Assembly (NCBI RefSeq): GCF_019393635.1
Contig: NC_057865.1
Coordinates: 302,727,885 to 302,791,884, forward strand
DNA length: 64,000 nt
Source of the DNA: Dromiciops gliroides
Taxonomy: Eukaryota; Chordata; Mammalia; Microbiotheria; Microbiotheriidae
Direction: 5' to 3'
The translations under genes and the position numbers were made by a program. The number at the start of each line of letters is the position of its first letter. The stretch's first letter is position 1. Under the pieces are notes generated by a model. It ran no database searches, was not told where the DNA came from, and saw nothing but the letters and a program-made list of their open reading frames with translations. Shown here one piece after another: positions 1-11,569 of this stretch.

Positions 1-744
1 TGTGGCCAGATTCTTCTCAGATTTTCTTGGCTCCAAGTCCAAGTATTTTATCCACTGGACTCACAGGACATGTGAGGCAAATTATAAATCATGAAAAACT
101 TAGGGAAGCCATCTCTGCCTTCTCCTAAAAAGCAAAAGATGGCTCTTGCATAATCACTCTGACCATAGAGAAGACAAGGAGCAGGTGTCCTAGATGAGGT
201 GGACCATGGGAAGGGAAGAGAGAATTGTGTTCTGCTCTTTTATAGAGAGCCTGAGCTGGGGAAACAAAGAGATGGCCAATGGATTTAGAAAAGTTTCCCT
301 GTTTCTCATTTTACATACCCCAGCTCTCCATTTTCACAGGGACCCAGATTTCTTCTAGGAGAATGTCAGTAGCACACCTGAGGTCTATAGATGGCATTCC
401 CTTTGTGGTTCACTGTAATGGACCATATTTAAGGTGGAGGGCACAGAGTTAGCTAGTTAGATCACTGGACCCCACATTAGCCCAGAGAAGAAGTGATGGA
501 AGTAGAAGACTCAGGAAGCAGAGATGTTTTCCTGGGACAGAAAATGGAGCTTTTCTTCCTCAGAGACTATAGGGAAATAGGTTTAAAAAAGGGTAAAGTT
601 ACACAGTGAATCTGCTACCTCGAGTAGGCAAGATGAGTATGTATGGATGTCTGCTGCTAGAGAAACACATGAGGCAGTGTTGCAGGCCTGTGCAAGCAGA
701 ATGACTGAGGATGGAAACCATGGGCAATAAGGAGGCAGCTGGGT
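1..744. other. No gene seen
   Basis: Mixed-composition sequence without a convincing exon, RNA gene or clear repeat. It may hold upstream untranslated exons of the plus-strand gene that begins near 1.5 kb, but no splice pair stands out. Confidence 0.4.
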
Positions 745-965
745 CTCACTGTAGGTAGAGTGTTGGGCCAGGAGTCAGAAAGACCTGAGTTCAAATCCAA
801 TCTCAGACATTAATGCGTGACTTAACCTCTTTGTCACTCAGTTTACTCATCATATTAAAATGATAGCAACTACTTCCCAGGGTTGTTGTGAGGATCAAAT
901 AAGATAATAATATTGAATACTTAAATGTCTGCCACATAATAGGTTTATGGGACATGTTGGCTATA
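745..965 (+). mobile_element. MIR/Ther1-like CORE-SINE
   Basis: A full-length-looking old copy: a tRNA-like head with 'GAGTTCAAATCCAATCTCAGAC', a core with 'CTCAGTTTACTCATC', and an L2-like tail ending in a TTATTATTATT run. It is more diverged than the MAR1-type copies elsewhere in the window. Confidence 0.7.
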
Positions 966-1515
966 ATTATTATTATTACCTCTCCCTAGTGCCATTAATT
1001 GGCATCATCTTTCATTTTTCATTAACATACAGTGTCTTTTGACCCCAGTTATAGGTACATTGTCATGCTCCCTAGACTTTGATTAAATGCTCCAAAAAGC
1101 TCTCACAGGAGTCTTTTTTAAATCTCCAAGGAGTCTTCCCTCATCATCCAATTAGATTTAAGTTCACAAAACTACTCATGTTATAGATTATGTACCTGCC
1201 AAATGCAGGGCTCTTTGCCACACAGTAAAGTATGAAACAAGACCCAGAATCTGAGGAGTCTGCCCTCAGGAAGCTAGACATTAAAGAGGGATGCTACACC
1301 AAGAGTACCAGTAACTGTAATCCAGAGAATATGATGTTGTTAAGAGGGAGTCACACAGTGTTAGAGACAATCTAAAGAAGGAAACATCCAACTATTTTGA
1401 CTGGTGAAGTGGGATGTCCTTTCTTTTTCCTTCCAGGTATCTCTCAATGCAAAAATATAGCCATGAATCAAAGAATTGAGTAGGAAATACTGATTTTTAT
1501 TTCTTTCTAATTCAG

Positions 1516-1767
1516 GGGCAGCTAACTTGACAAATTAGTTCTTTGCTCCTAGAAGGGGAAGAAACCAGGATCCACACACACAGGCAATCATGACCACCAA
1601 CCACCCAGGCAGCCCTCACGAGAGGCTTCAGCAGACTGGCCATTCTCACTTCCAGTGCCAAGAAAAGGACACACCATTTCTCAGACAAAATATGCCACCA
1701 GCCAGGTCTTCAAGAAAAACTCGGAGGTGTAACCAAGGAGTTGCACAAAATGCTGGCCCACCACAAG
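1516..1767 (+). CDS. Unrecognised gene, first coding exon (coding from 1590)
   Basis: The acceptor 'TTTCTTTCTAATTCAG' ends at 1515 and the donor is AG/GTAAAA at 1768. Coding starts at 1590 and leaves phase 1. The encoded part is rich in S, R, Q and H, with a basic SSRKTRR cluster. The bases before 1590 would be 5' untranslated, so at least one further upstream exon is implied. Confidence 0.45.
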
Positions 1768-4700
1768 GTAAAAGTCTTAAGCACAATCCTAGAAGTGGCT
1801 TGATTTGATTCCCACATGTTTTAGTAAAGTGTTCTGATTTTTCATTCATTTCTTGACCTTGATAATTCAAACAATGACAGGAGAATCCATCACTGAATCA
1901 CAGTGCTGGAGTCACAGAAGAACCACAGTGGTGGCTGTATAGTCTGAGTTCTGACTCAGTTCTTGCTTCACCAACCCGTATCCCTGCACTTTGACAACAT
2001 ACCTGAAATGTAGGCATGCGGGTTGTGATCGCAGATCACCAGTTGGAATACATGTGTTTGAAACATCACTCTGCTCTACATCTTCTGTGACCTTAGCCTA
2101 GCCAATTCGGCTCTCTGTGTCCATGGCTATAAAAACAGCCATTAATCTGTGCTTTCCTGTGGATTCTAGCCCCTTGAAAAATAGGCACTTAGTTAGTAGA
2201 TTCGGGGCCTGTCCAAGGTCCTGAAGAAGATTTTTTTTAAAATGAGTCAAGGTTTCTGAAGGTAAGAAATATCAAAGGAACAAGCATTTCTTAAGGGTCT
2301 ACTGTGTGCCAGACACTGTGCTAAGTATTTTATAGATATTATCTCATTCGTCTGCTCTCAAGGACCTGAAACTAGCAGGGAGTGGGTGATGAAAAGACAA
2401 TTATTAGAGAGCTGAAGGTGGAATGTGCACACACAAAATCTAAAGCGTTAGTTTTTATTTGGAGAAGGAAAAGTCCTATGGGATGAGATTGATCCACCTC
2501 CTGTGTTCTAAATCCAGAGGCTTCTGAACCTAACAGCACTGATATGAATTGAAGAATGGGTCAGGAAATACTTGCTCCTCTTTTCTTCTCAAACCTCATC
2601 TTCTTTCCAATGAAAGCCACTCATCCTTTTAACTTCTCTTTTTCTGTCAAGGGTACCTTACAAGTCACCCAGCTACATAATTTTGTTTCTCCCTTTTTTG
2701 GACTGTGAACTTCTCAAAGACAGGGATTATCTTTTGTAACTAGCATATTGACTTTTTGTTTTGTTTTGTTTTTGCTGTTCTCTACATACAACACTCTCTG
2801 CCTTCTCAGTGACTGTGCTCCATGCCTGGGATGCTCTCTACTCACCCTCAAGAGGAAGCTTCTGGTTTGCTTTAGACCTCAGCTAAATCACCCCCTTCCA
2901 CTTGAGGTTGTTTCTGATGTCCTTTTCTGGAGGCTCCCCCTCCCCAGCTTCTTGTGGTTACTTAGGATCCCTTTTTGCACATACTTTGAGTGGTATGTGT
3001 TTCCTCCCCAGACTGAAGTTGAGTTCCTTGAGGGCAGGCACTCTTTCATATAATGAGATCTGGCTGTCTCCCAGTGGCTGGCACAGTGTACTCAACACAG
3101 TCCTTGAATCAGCAAGGGCTGACTGATTGATTGATTCCTTTCTTCTCATGCAGGTGTACCTAGGTCTTCAAATGAGTGGATTGCTGCTCCAGGGAGTGCC
3201 GTACATCCCACCGATGCTCAGATCCACAAAATGACATTTGAACAAGTTGTAAGTGCCATCCTCTGGTTTCTTGGAAAGGATCCTCTGTACATGGCATCTG
3301 TTGACCCCAACAATCACTGCCAGTCAAAGTCTCAGAAGCGGAAACAGAATTCCAAGGTATCTTTCTAGCACAAATCCTGGAGGCTTTTCAGTATGAATCC
3401 AGTCTAAATGGCCTTTTGGGGGGTGGGGTGCGGATGTTGTGTATTTGCTGAGTTTCAGTATATTGATAAATCATACCAGCATGCTCATGTAGGAGAAGGG
3501 GCATGGCTTTAGAGTCACAGTGCTTGCCTTCAGATCCTGGCTCTAATGATTGAGCAAGTTAGCTCTAAGGGCCTCAGTTTCCTCCAGTGCAAAATGGCTC
3601 GGACTGGGTGGCCTCTAAGGGTCCTTCCAGCTCTGGCGCTGTGCCTTATTCACTTGTTACAGTCAACTATTGTTTTGTTCATCTCAAAACATGATTTTGA
3701 GAAGGGTTTTATCTGTTGCCCAAAGGGCACCATGACACACAGGAAGGCTAAGAACCCCTATTACAGTTGGTCCCCCTGTTCACACTTCAATTCGTTCTCC
3801 ACTGAGGTGCTTCCAAAGTTGCTTTCCTAAAGCAAACTCTGGACATGTACCTCCCCCATTAAGTACATTACAAGGCTCTCTATTGCTTCTAGGATCAAAA
3901 GCATTGGGATCTCTTCATAAGCTGCCCTCATTTCTCACCTTTCTACTCAGTTTATGAGAGATTATATGTATACCATTTGTAAATAAAATACTATTTTTCT
4001 AATGCCTAGCACAGTGCTGGCAAATAATGGACATTTAATACCCTATTTTCTGTCCTCCCTTCCTCTCTCTTCCTTTTGTCCTTTCCTTTCTTCCTTTTTT
4101 CTTTTCTTCCATTTCCTCCCTCTTCTTTCCTTCATTCCTTTTTCCTCCCTCTCTCCCTCCTTCCCTTCCTTTCTTTCTCTTTCATTCTTCCTTTTCCCTT
4201 CCTCTCCTTTCCTTCCTTCACCTTAACCCTTCTATTCCTCATTCTCACCCTCCCTCCCTTTCTTCCTTCCTTTTTGCCTTTCCTCCTTCACTTTTTCCTC
4301 CCTCCCTCCCTCCCTCCCTTCCTTCCACTTTATGACCCAGCTATCATTGCCTACCTGCTCTTCCTCACACAATATCCCACCTCACATTTCTGCCTTTGCC
4401 CTGCCTGTCCCCCATGCCTGGAATGCTCGGCTCTCTCACCTCTTAGCTTTTCTGAATTCCTTCAAGCCTCATCCCATGTCTTTCCTTCAGCAGGAGGCCT
4501 TTCCCAACCACCCCTGCTGCTAGTGCCTTTCACTCCCAGAATACTTTCCATTTGTACTGTATATGTCTTGCACATTCCTCATTCTGTGCATGGCTGCTCT
4601 TCTATTAGACTGGGAGCTATGGGACAGGAGGCATTTTTTTTTTACCCTTCCCTTGTAGTTCCATGGATTAGTCCATTTTTAGGTGGATCACTTGCTCACC

Positions 4701-7578
4701 GACTTACAGTTCCCCCTTTCTGCCCTAGTACTGAACCTCCTGCTTTTCTTCTCAAACTTCTCTTTCTTTTGTCCCACAGGAGTCAGTCCTTGCACTGCAG
4801 TGACTCTTATTGTCTTCGTGTTCCTTCAGATTTTCAATTAGACTTCCTGTACTATTTTGTCCATGTGGGTCCTTTGATAACAACAACAATATTAACAATC
4901 ACAATAATAATAAACCATTATTATTGTTATTAGAACTGACATTTATTTTATACTTCAAGGTTTGCAAAACTTTACATATGATAACTCATTTGTTCTTCAC
5001 TGCAACCTTGGGAGGTACATGTCATTATTATTCCCATTTTACAGTTGAAGAAACTGAGGAAGGTTGGGTGACTTGACCTGGGTTACACAGCTAGAAAATA
5101 TTCCTTCCACCGCACTTCAGTTTTTGTTTTTAAATTCACCACTCACCATGGTTTTTCAAATGATCACCCACCAAAGTTCACCAGCTACATGTTACCAACC
5201 ATTCTTTTAATAACGTCTCATTTCTGGTTTTGATTTCATTTCAGCTCTTGGAGACAACTGATCAGCCTCCCAAGAAGAGGACAAAGAAGAAAGAACAGTT
5301 GAGTAGTTTGGCCTTTCCACCCTCACTCCTTTTTGCCATCTAATTCCCCCTAAGCAGTGGTGCAGTACCATCTTAGATCAATTGACTAGCAGTCATTAAG
5401 CCTCTGGTGTCTATTTGGGTCTTAGATGAGCACCCAGGACACAAAGACAAAGGAGAAACAGTTCCTGCCCTCAAGGAGCTTACTTTCTGTCAGGGAAGAG
5501 AAGTGCATATATGTACATTATATATGGATGTATGTGTGTTTCCAATACACAGACACAATGCAACATTGCATAACAGGCTCTTCGTCCTGGTTTCCTTGAT
5601 AACTTCTTGTCATCATCATCTGTTTTCCCCCCTCACTTCTGCCTTCTGATACCTAGTTTGGCCACTGAGCTCACTGTCATCACATTGTTCTCTTTATGTG
5701 TGCTCATTCACTGGAATAATATCAACTGCTCTGTTGGGCTCTTAAAGCATCTCATGAGCTAATATTTCATAGTAACATTGCACTCTCTCATGCATTCTAC
5801 ATATTGCCTATCTATGTCATTCACCTCCAATCTCTGTGCCTTGGAATAGGCAGTCCCCAAGGCCCTGAGTGGTCTCCCTTCTCATCTCAAACTATTGCAA
5901 TGCCTAGATCCCTTCCTGACTTGTGTCAAATACCACCTCCTACAAGATACCTTTCTTGATTCCTCTCAATCTTATTAACCCCACCTTCCTTGGATTAACC
6001 TAGAAATAACTCCAACTTTCCATTTTATTATCTTCACAGAGCAAATGCTGTGGCTATCCAGCCTGTCAACCACCCTAACCATCAAGAAACCACCACTGAT
6101 GGGCAAGTAAGGCCAAGAGCCCTGGGAATGTCTCTTTACACAAGCCTCTTACTAGAACCCTGCATTCATCATTCAGGGGAGGAAGCCTTGTAGAGATATG
6201 GCTTGTAGACTGATTCCATAGGGGCTAAAGTCCCCACTTCCTCAGCAACCACCACTACTGAAGACCCATAGAAGAATGTTTGGACCACAAAAGTCTTCAT
6301 TACCACAAAGTATATCAATATCAGACTCAGATATAGTTTTATCATTGGAAATATTAGTATAGGAGACACACGACAATGTGTTTTCTAAGAACCATGAAAA
6401 GTTTTTGTCTAACTAGGACATGAAAACCCCTATATGTGTTGTTTCCCCCAGTTAGAATGTAAGCTCCTGGAGAGCAGGAAATGTCTGGATTTTCTCTTTG
6501 TACCCCAACACCTTGTACAATGCTTGCCATCTAATAAACTCTTAATTGATTAAATGCTTTCTTGTTCATTAGTTTATTTGCTCTTAATTTTCACATCCTA
6601 CCAGTAGAATGTAAAAGATTTTAAGGCTTTAGGTAGTAACTGTTTTCTTTTTGTCTTTGTATCCTTAGTACGCAGCCAAATGTCTAGCACATAGGATGTG
6701 TTTAATGAGTACTTGCTAATCAAGAGGGTATGACAGGTGACAATGGAGATAAATTCTGGCCAGCCTAGTCAGCATGGATGGACATCTCTGGAGGCCTGCA
6801 TGCTCTTCTGTTGCCTCTACCCTGCACACATCATCCCCTCTTTCATTCATAGATCAGTTCATTGTCCCACTTATTTCATCTGTTCTTGCACTTAGACTCT
6901 GATGGATTTTCTGTATAAATGTTATGTTTCTTCATTTTAACAAGTGGTCATTAAGTGTTTACTTTGTGTAAGGCACTGTGAAAGATGCTGGGGTGACAAA
7001 GATAAAAATGAGATAGCTAATTGTCCTCAGGGAGCTTACATTCTATCAAGGGAAAATGTGATTTATATGATTAACTACCCACAAGCTTTTGTGGAGACAG
7101 TGGTAAGAGAGAGCTTGAGAGGTAGCACTTCTATCACTTAAAATGCAGAATCATTTTTAAAGGGCCAAATTCATAAGTCTAGTATGAATATGCAGACAAG
7201 TTAGAGTTGGGTTACAAATCAGAAAACCAACCACCCAATCAATCAATCCACAAACATCAATTGCCTCTCTCTAATGTGGCACGCATTAGACATGAGAACA
7301 AGGGAAGCCACTGGATTTATACAATCTGAGCAAATGCCAAGCATGTTGGCTCTGGTCTGTTTGTGAGTCATTTCCACCACATCATTTGTATCATCAGTGA
7401 TCTTCAAGGGCTCCAGGGTTTCAGGACATTGGTCTTCCCTCCAACTCTATGGAAAAAGACTCTCCATGACTCACTAATGATGAGCTCTACCAGGAAACCT
7501 GTGGATGCTTTCATCTTGGAGTTGTTTGAGCAGAGGCTGACTGAACACAAATTTGAAGATGATTCATTTTATAAATAA
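1590..7578 (+). CDS. Unrecognised five-exon gene, about 220 aa product
   Basis: Five plus-strand exons join in one open frame: 1516-1767 (ATG at 1590), 3154-3356, 5245-5297, 6040-6106 and 7417-7578. Each intron has AG/GT ends, and the phases agree at all four junctions (1, 0, 2, 0). An in-frame TAG at 1536 makes 1590 the first usable ATG, and the base at -3 is A. The product starts MTTNHPGSPHERLQQ, has a hydrophobic stretch (FEQVVSAILWFLGKDPLYM) in exon 2, then a basic tract (KKRTKKKEQ) like a nuclear localisation signal, and ends in an acidic/aromatic tail (HKFEDDSFYK). I recognise no domain or family, and there is no signal peptide. The last exon is the weakest, because its acceptor has a poor pyrimidine tract. 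It could be a lineage-restricted nuclear protein or a decaying gene. No transcript evidence is available here. Confidence 0.45.
2630..3140 (+). mobile_element. L2/L3 (CR1-type) LINE 3' end
   Basis: Contains the family's recognisable tail: 'CCATGCCTGGGATGCTCTC', 'GTTGAGTTCCTTGAGGGCAGG', 'GGCTGGCACAGTG' and a terminal TGACTGATTGATTGATT run. Its terminus lies directly against the acceptor of the exon at 3154. Confidence 0.7.
3154..3356 (+). CDS. Unrecognised gene, coding exon 2
   Basis: The acceptor tract is 'CCTTTCTTCTCATGCAG' and the donor is AAG/GTATCT. The exon is 203 nt, enters in phase 1 and leaves in phase 0, and has no stop in that frame. It encodes the hydrophobic segment FEQVVSAILWFLGKDPLYM followed by a basic end (KSQKRKQNSK). 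This is the most protein-like exon of the set. Confidence 0.5.
3495..3640 (+). mobile_element. MIR-like SINE fragment
   Basis: Core and tail motifs 'CCTCAGTTTCCTCCAGTGCAAAATG' and 'GGTCCTTCCAGCTCT' identify an old MIR-type copy. Confidence 0.6.
4035..4325 (+). repeat. CTTCC/CTTT-rich polypyrimidine tract
   Basis: About 290 bases of almost pure C/T built from TTCC, CTTT and CTCC units. The long serine/phenylalanine/proline-rich open frame across it is a by-product of the composition. Confidence 0.9.
4328..4660 (+). mobile_element. L2/L3 (CR1-type) LINE 3' end
   Basis: Diagnostic motifs 'CCCATGCCTGGAATGCTC', 'CAGGAGGCCTTTCCCAACC' and 'AGACTGGGAGCT'. It lacks the last terminal repeats. Confidence 0.65.
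4935..5095 (-). mobile_element. MIR-like SINE, reverse orientation
   Basis: Reverse-oriented core with 'CCCATTTTACAGTTGAAGAAACTGAGG' and 'GGGTTACACAGCTAG', next to an AT-rich (AAC/AAT)n stretch at 4878-4930. Confidence 0.7.
5245..5297 (+). CDS. Unrecognised gene, coding exon 3 (basic)
   Basis: A 53-nt exon between 'TGATTTCATTTCAG' and CA/GTTGAG. It enters in phase 0 and leaves in phase 2. It encodes LLETTDQPPKKRTKKKEQ, a likely nuclear-localisation patch. The donor is non-optimal. Confidence 0.4.
5825..5995 (+). mobile_element. L2-like LINE fragment
   Basis: Diverged L2/L3-type stretch with 'TACCACCTCCTACAAGATACCTTTC'. It has no clear ends. Confidence 0.45.
6040..6106 (+). CDS. Unrecognised gene, coding exon 4
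   Basis: A 67-nt exon between 'TATTATCTTCACAG' and CAA/GTAAGG. It enters in phase 2, completing a Gln codon, and leaves in phase 0. It encodes ANAVAIQPVNHPNHQETTTD. The donor is strong. Confidence 0.42.
6445..6570 (+). mobile_element. L2-like LINE 3' fragment
   Basis: 'GTTAGAATGTAAGCTCCTGGAGAGCAGG' followed by 'CTAATAAACTCTTAATTGATTAAATG' is the standard end of L2-type elements in this window. Confidence 0.65.
7417..7578 (+). CDS. Unrecognised gene, candidate last exon
   Basis: If the acceptor is the CAG ending at 7416, 54 codons follow in phase 0 to a TAA at 7576-7578. They include KPVDAFILELFEQRLTEH and the end HKFEDDSFYK. The polypyrimidine tract is poor, so this link is less certain than the others. 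An AATAAA overlaps the stop codon. Confidence 0.35.
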   Translation, partial: GFRTLVFPPTLWKKTLHDSLMMSSTRKPVDAFILELFEQRLTEHKFEDDSFYK

Positions 7579-7579
7579 A
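7574..7579 (+). terminator. Candidate poly(A) signal
   Basis: AATAAA overlapping the TAA stop at 7576, with a G/T-rich stretch (TGGGTGTGAAGTT) about 25-30 bases further on. It would end the plus-strand gene with almost no 3' untranslated region. Confidence 0.35.
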
Positions 7580-8381
7580 GTTACATTTGGAATGAGAATG
7601 GCCCCCATGGGTGTGAAGTTAGCCTAACAGGCTTTAGCAATTCTTTACATATCTCAAAAGCTGTGTCCATGATTCTTTAGTTGCTCTGAGCCTATGCCAA
7701 AACATTATTCCTCTGAAATTAACCATAAAGCTGAAGTTGATAGTGTAATAGATTGAAAACCAGAATCCAACAATACACTGTTTCCAAGAACACATTTGAA
7801 ACACAGAAATGGGCTGGAGCAAAATATATTATGCTTCAACTAAAGTAAAAAAAGTCAGGGGTAGCAATCATGAATTCAAAGAAAAAGCAAAAATAGATTT
7901 AATTTAAAATAGATAATCAAGGAAACTATATCTTGCTAAAATGTACCATAGACAATGAAGTATTATCAATACTAAAAATATATGCACCAAGTTGTATAGT
8001 ATCTAAATTTTTAAAGGAAGAGTTAAATGAGTTGCAGGAAGAAATAGACAATAAAACTATACTAGTGGGGGACCCCAACTCTTCCTTCTCAGAACTAGAT
8101 GAATCGAACCAAAAAATAAACAGGAAAGAAGTTAAAGAAGTGAATAGTATTCTAGAATAGATATGATAGATCTCTAGAGAAAATTGAATGGGAATAGAAA
8201 AGAATATAGCTTTTTTTTTTTCTCAGCAGTATATGGCACCTACACAAAACTGACCATGTATTAAGGCATAAAAACCTCACAACCAAATGCAGAAAAATTA
8301 AATGCATTATTTTAAGATCATAATGCAAGAAAAATAACATTAAATAAAGGGCAGTGGAAAATCAATTAAAAGTTAATGGGG

Positions 8382-8520
8382 GGGGCAGTTAGGTGGCACA
8401 GTGGATAAAGCATCAGCCCTGGATTCAGGAGTATCTGAGTTCAAATCTGGCCTGAGACACTTAACACTAGCTGTGTGACCCTGGGCAAGTCATTTAACCC
8501 TCATTGCCCGCAAAACAAAC
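8382..8520 (+). mobile_element. MAR1/WSINE-type SINE
   Basis: tRNA-like head and core with 'CAGTTAGGTGGCACAGTGGATAAAGC' and 'TGTGTGACCCTGGGCAAGTCA', ending in an A-rich tail. Inserted in the L1. Confidence 0.85.
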
Positions 8521-9089
8521 AAAGAACAAAAAAAACCCGTTAATTGAAATGGTAACATAATTGCACATGTATAACCCATATCTGATTGCTTACTGCCTCA
8601 GGAAGGGGTAAGGTGAGAGGAGGGAGGGAAGGAGAGATAAAAATTAAAACTCAAAACTACAAATAAAAATGTTTATTATTAAAAAAATAATTGGAAACTA
8701 CATAGTCTAATCCTAAAGAATGAATGGTTTAAAGCACAATCATAGAAACAATCAATAATTTCATTAACAAAAATGACAGTGAGACAACTTACCAAAATTT
8801 ATGGGATGCAGCCAAAGTCAAAGCCAAAGGGGAAAATTTATATCTCTACATGCTTACATCAAGGGGGAGGGGGTCGATCAATGAATTGGGTATGCAAATT
8901 AAAATACTAGAAAAAAATAAATAAAAAATTCTCAGTTAAACACCATATTGGAAATCCTGAAAATCAAAGGAGAGGTTAATAAAATTAAAAGTAAAAAAGC
9001 CACTGAACTAACAAATAAAACTAGAAGCTGGTTTTATGGGGGGGGGACACAATAAAATAGATAAATCATTGGTTAATTTAATTTTATTT

Positions 9090-9230
9090 TTTTTGCAGGT
9101 CAATGGGTGTTAAGTGACTTGCCCAGGGTCACACAGCTAGTAAGTGTCAAATGTCTGAGACCGGATTTGAACTCAGGTACTCCTGAATCCAGGGCCGGTG
9201 CTTTATCCACTGTACCACCTAGCTGCCCCT
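9090..9230 (-). mobile_element. MAR1/WSINE-type SINE
   Basis: Reverse copy with 'TTAAGTGACTTGCCCAGGGTCACACAGCTAG' through 'CACCTAGCTGCCCC'. Flanked by AATTTAATTTT/AATTTGATTTT, a probable decayed target-site duplication. Confidence 0.85.
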
Positions 9231-10399
9231 AATTTGATTTTTAAAAGCAAAGAAAACCAAATTAACAGTATAAAAAATAAAAACAGTCAATTAACTATTC
9301 ATAAGGAAGATATTAAAGGAATTATTAGGATGTATTTTACTCAATTATATTCCAAAATTCTGATAATATAAGTCAAATATATAAATATTTACAAAAATAT
9401 AAATTGCTCAGATTAACAGATGAAGAAATAGAATACTTAAACAATCTAATCTTAGAAAAAGAAATCAAACAAGATATCAATGAACTTCTGAATTAAATAT
9501 CCCCAGGGCCAGATGGATTCACAAGCAAATTGTACAAAACATCAAAAAACCTTCAATCCCAATACTATATAAACTATTTGGAAAAATAGGCAAAGAAGGA
9601 GTCCTAGCAAACTCTTTTTATGGCAAAAATATGATGCTAACACCTATACCAGCAAGAGCAAAAATAGAAAAAGAAAACTATAGGCCTATTTTCCTAATGA
9701 ACATTGATTCAAAAATTTAAAATAAAATACTGGCAAGGAAATTACAGCAATATATCACTAGGATCATACACTGTGGCCAGGTGGGATTTATACCAGGAAT
9801 TCAGGACTGGTTCAACATTAGGAAAACTATCAGCATAATTGACCATATCAATGACAAAATCAACAGAAATCATAGATAGTATCAATAGATGCAGAAAAAG
9901 CTTTTGACAAATAAATAGCACCCATTCCTACACTAGCAAGCATAAAAACAAATGGAGTGATATTTATCTAAAATCATCAGCAAGCATTATCTGTAATAGG
10001 GATAAGCTAGAAGTTTCCCCAATAAAATCAGGGACAAAGCAAGGAGGCTCATTATCACTACTATTATTCGATATTGTTCTAAAAATACAATCTATAGCAA
10101 TAAAAGAAGAAAAAGAAATAGAAGAAATGAGAATAAGCAATGAGGAAACAAAACTATCATTCTTTGCAGGTGATATGATACTTAGAAAATCAAGTAAAAA
10201 CTAGTTGAAATAATTAACAATTTATCAAAGTTGTAACATACAAAGAAAACCCACATAAATCATCAACATTACTATGTATTGCCAACAAAGTCCAGTAGCA
10301 AGAAATAGAGAAATTTCATTTAAAATAATTGTAAACAGTATAAAATACTTGGGGGGTCTACCTGCCAAGACAAACCCAGGAATTATATGAACACAATTA

Positions 10400-10569
10400 T
10401 GTTTTGTTTTGTTTTGTTGTTTTTGTTTTGCAGGACAATGAGGGTTAAGTGACTTGCCCAGGGTCACACATGTGACCACAAGTGTCAAATGTCTGAGGCC
10501 AGATTTGAACTCAGGTCCTCCTGAGTCCAGGGCTGGTGCTTTATCTAATATACCACCTAGCTGCCCCCT
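10400..10569 (-). mobile_element. MAR1/WSINE-type SINE
   Basis: Reverse copy with a (GTTTT)n start, i.e. an A-rich tail on the other strand, ending at 'CACCTAGCTGCCCCC'. Third SINE within the same L1. Confidence 0.85.
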
Positions 10570-11569
10570 ATATTTTTCACACAAATAAAGTTATATCTAA
10601 ACAATTGGAAATGTATTAATTGCTCATGGGTAGGCTGAACCAATAGAATAAAAATAATAATTCTACCTGAATTAATCTACTTATTTAGTGTCATACCAAT
10701 CAAACTACCAAAAATTATTTTATAGATCTAGAAAAAATAATAACAAAATTCATCTGGAAGAATGAAAGGTCAAGAATATCAAAGGAATCAATGAAAAAAA
10801 TGCAAAGGAAGGTGACCTACCTGTACCAGACTTCAAATTGTATTATAAATCAGTAATTATCAAAACAATCTGGTACTGGCTAAGAAATAGAATGATGGGT
10901 CAGTGAAATAGATTAGGTACACAATACATCATAGGAAATGACCATAGTAACCTAGTGTTTGATAAACTCAAAGATCTAAGCTTTGGGGAAAAAACTGATT
11001 GGAAAACTGAAAAACAGTATAGCAAATTAAGAGAGCATGGACTAGTTTATGAGATTTATGAATAAGGTAAGAATTTAGGACAAAACAAGATATAGAGACC
11101 ATTACTAAATGTAAAACAGATCATCTTGATTACATAAAATTCAAAATTTTTTGCACAAAACGAATGCAACCAAAACCAGAAGGAAAGCAGAAAACTTGGG
11201 GAAAGCATTTTATAGCAAGCATCTCTGATAAAGGCCTCATTTTTTAAATATATAGAGAATTAAGTCCAATTTATAAGAATACAAGTAATTCTCCAATTAT
11301 AAATGGTCAAAGGATATGAACAAGCAATTTTCACACAAAGAAATCAAAGATATTTACAGTCATATGAAAGAATGCTCTAAATCACATTTGATTAAAGAAA
11401 TGAAAATTTAAACAGCTCTGAGGTACCATTTGATCCAGAAATACCACTGCTAGGTCTGTGTCCCAAAAAGAAGTTTTTTAAAAAGGGGAGGGAGTAGGAT
11501 CTATTTGTACAAAGATATTTAAAGCAGTTCTTTTTGTGGTAGCTAAGAATTGGAAATTGAGAGGATGAA

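Noticed and set aside
4076-4933. A 285-codon serine/phenylalanine/proline-rich frame
   Set aside because: Produced by the polypyrimidine tract and the L2-type tail after it.
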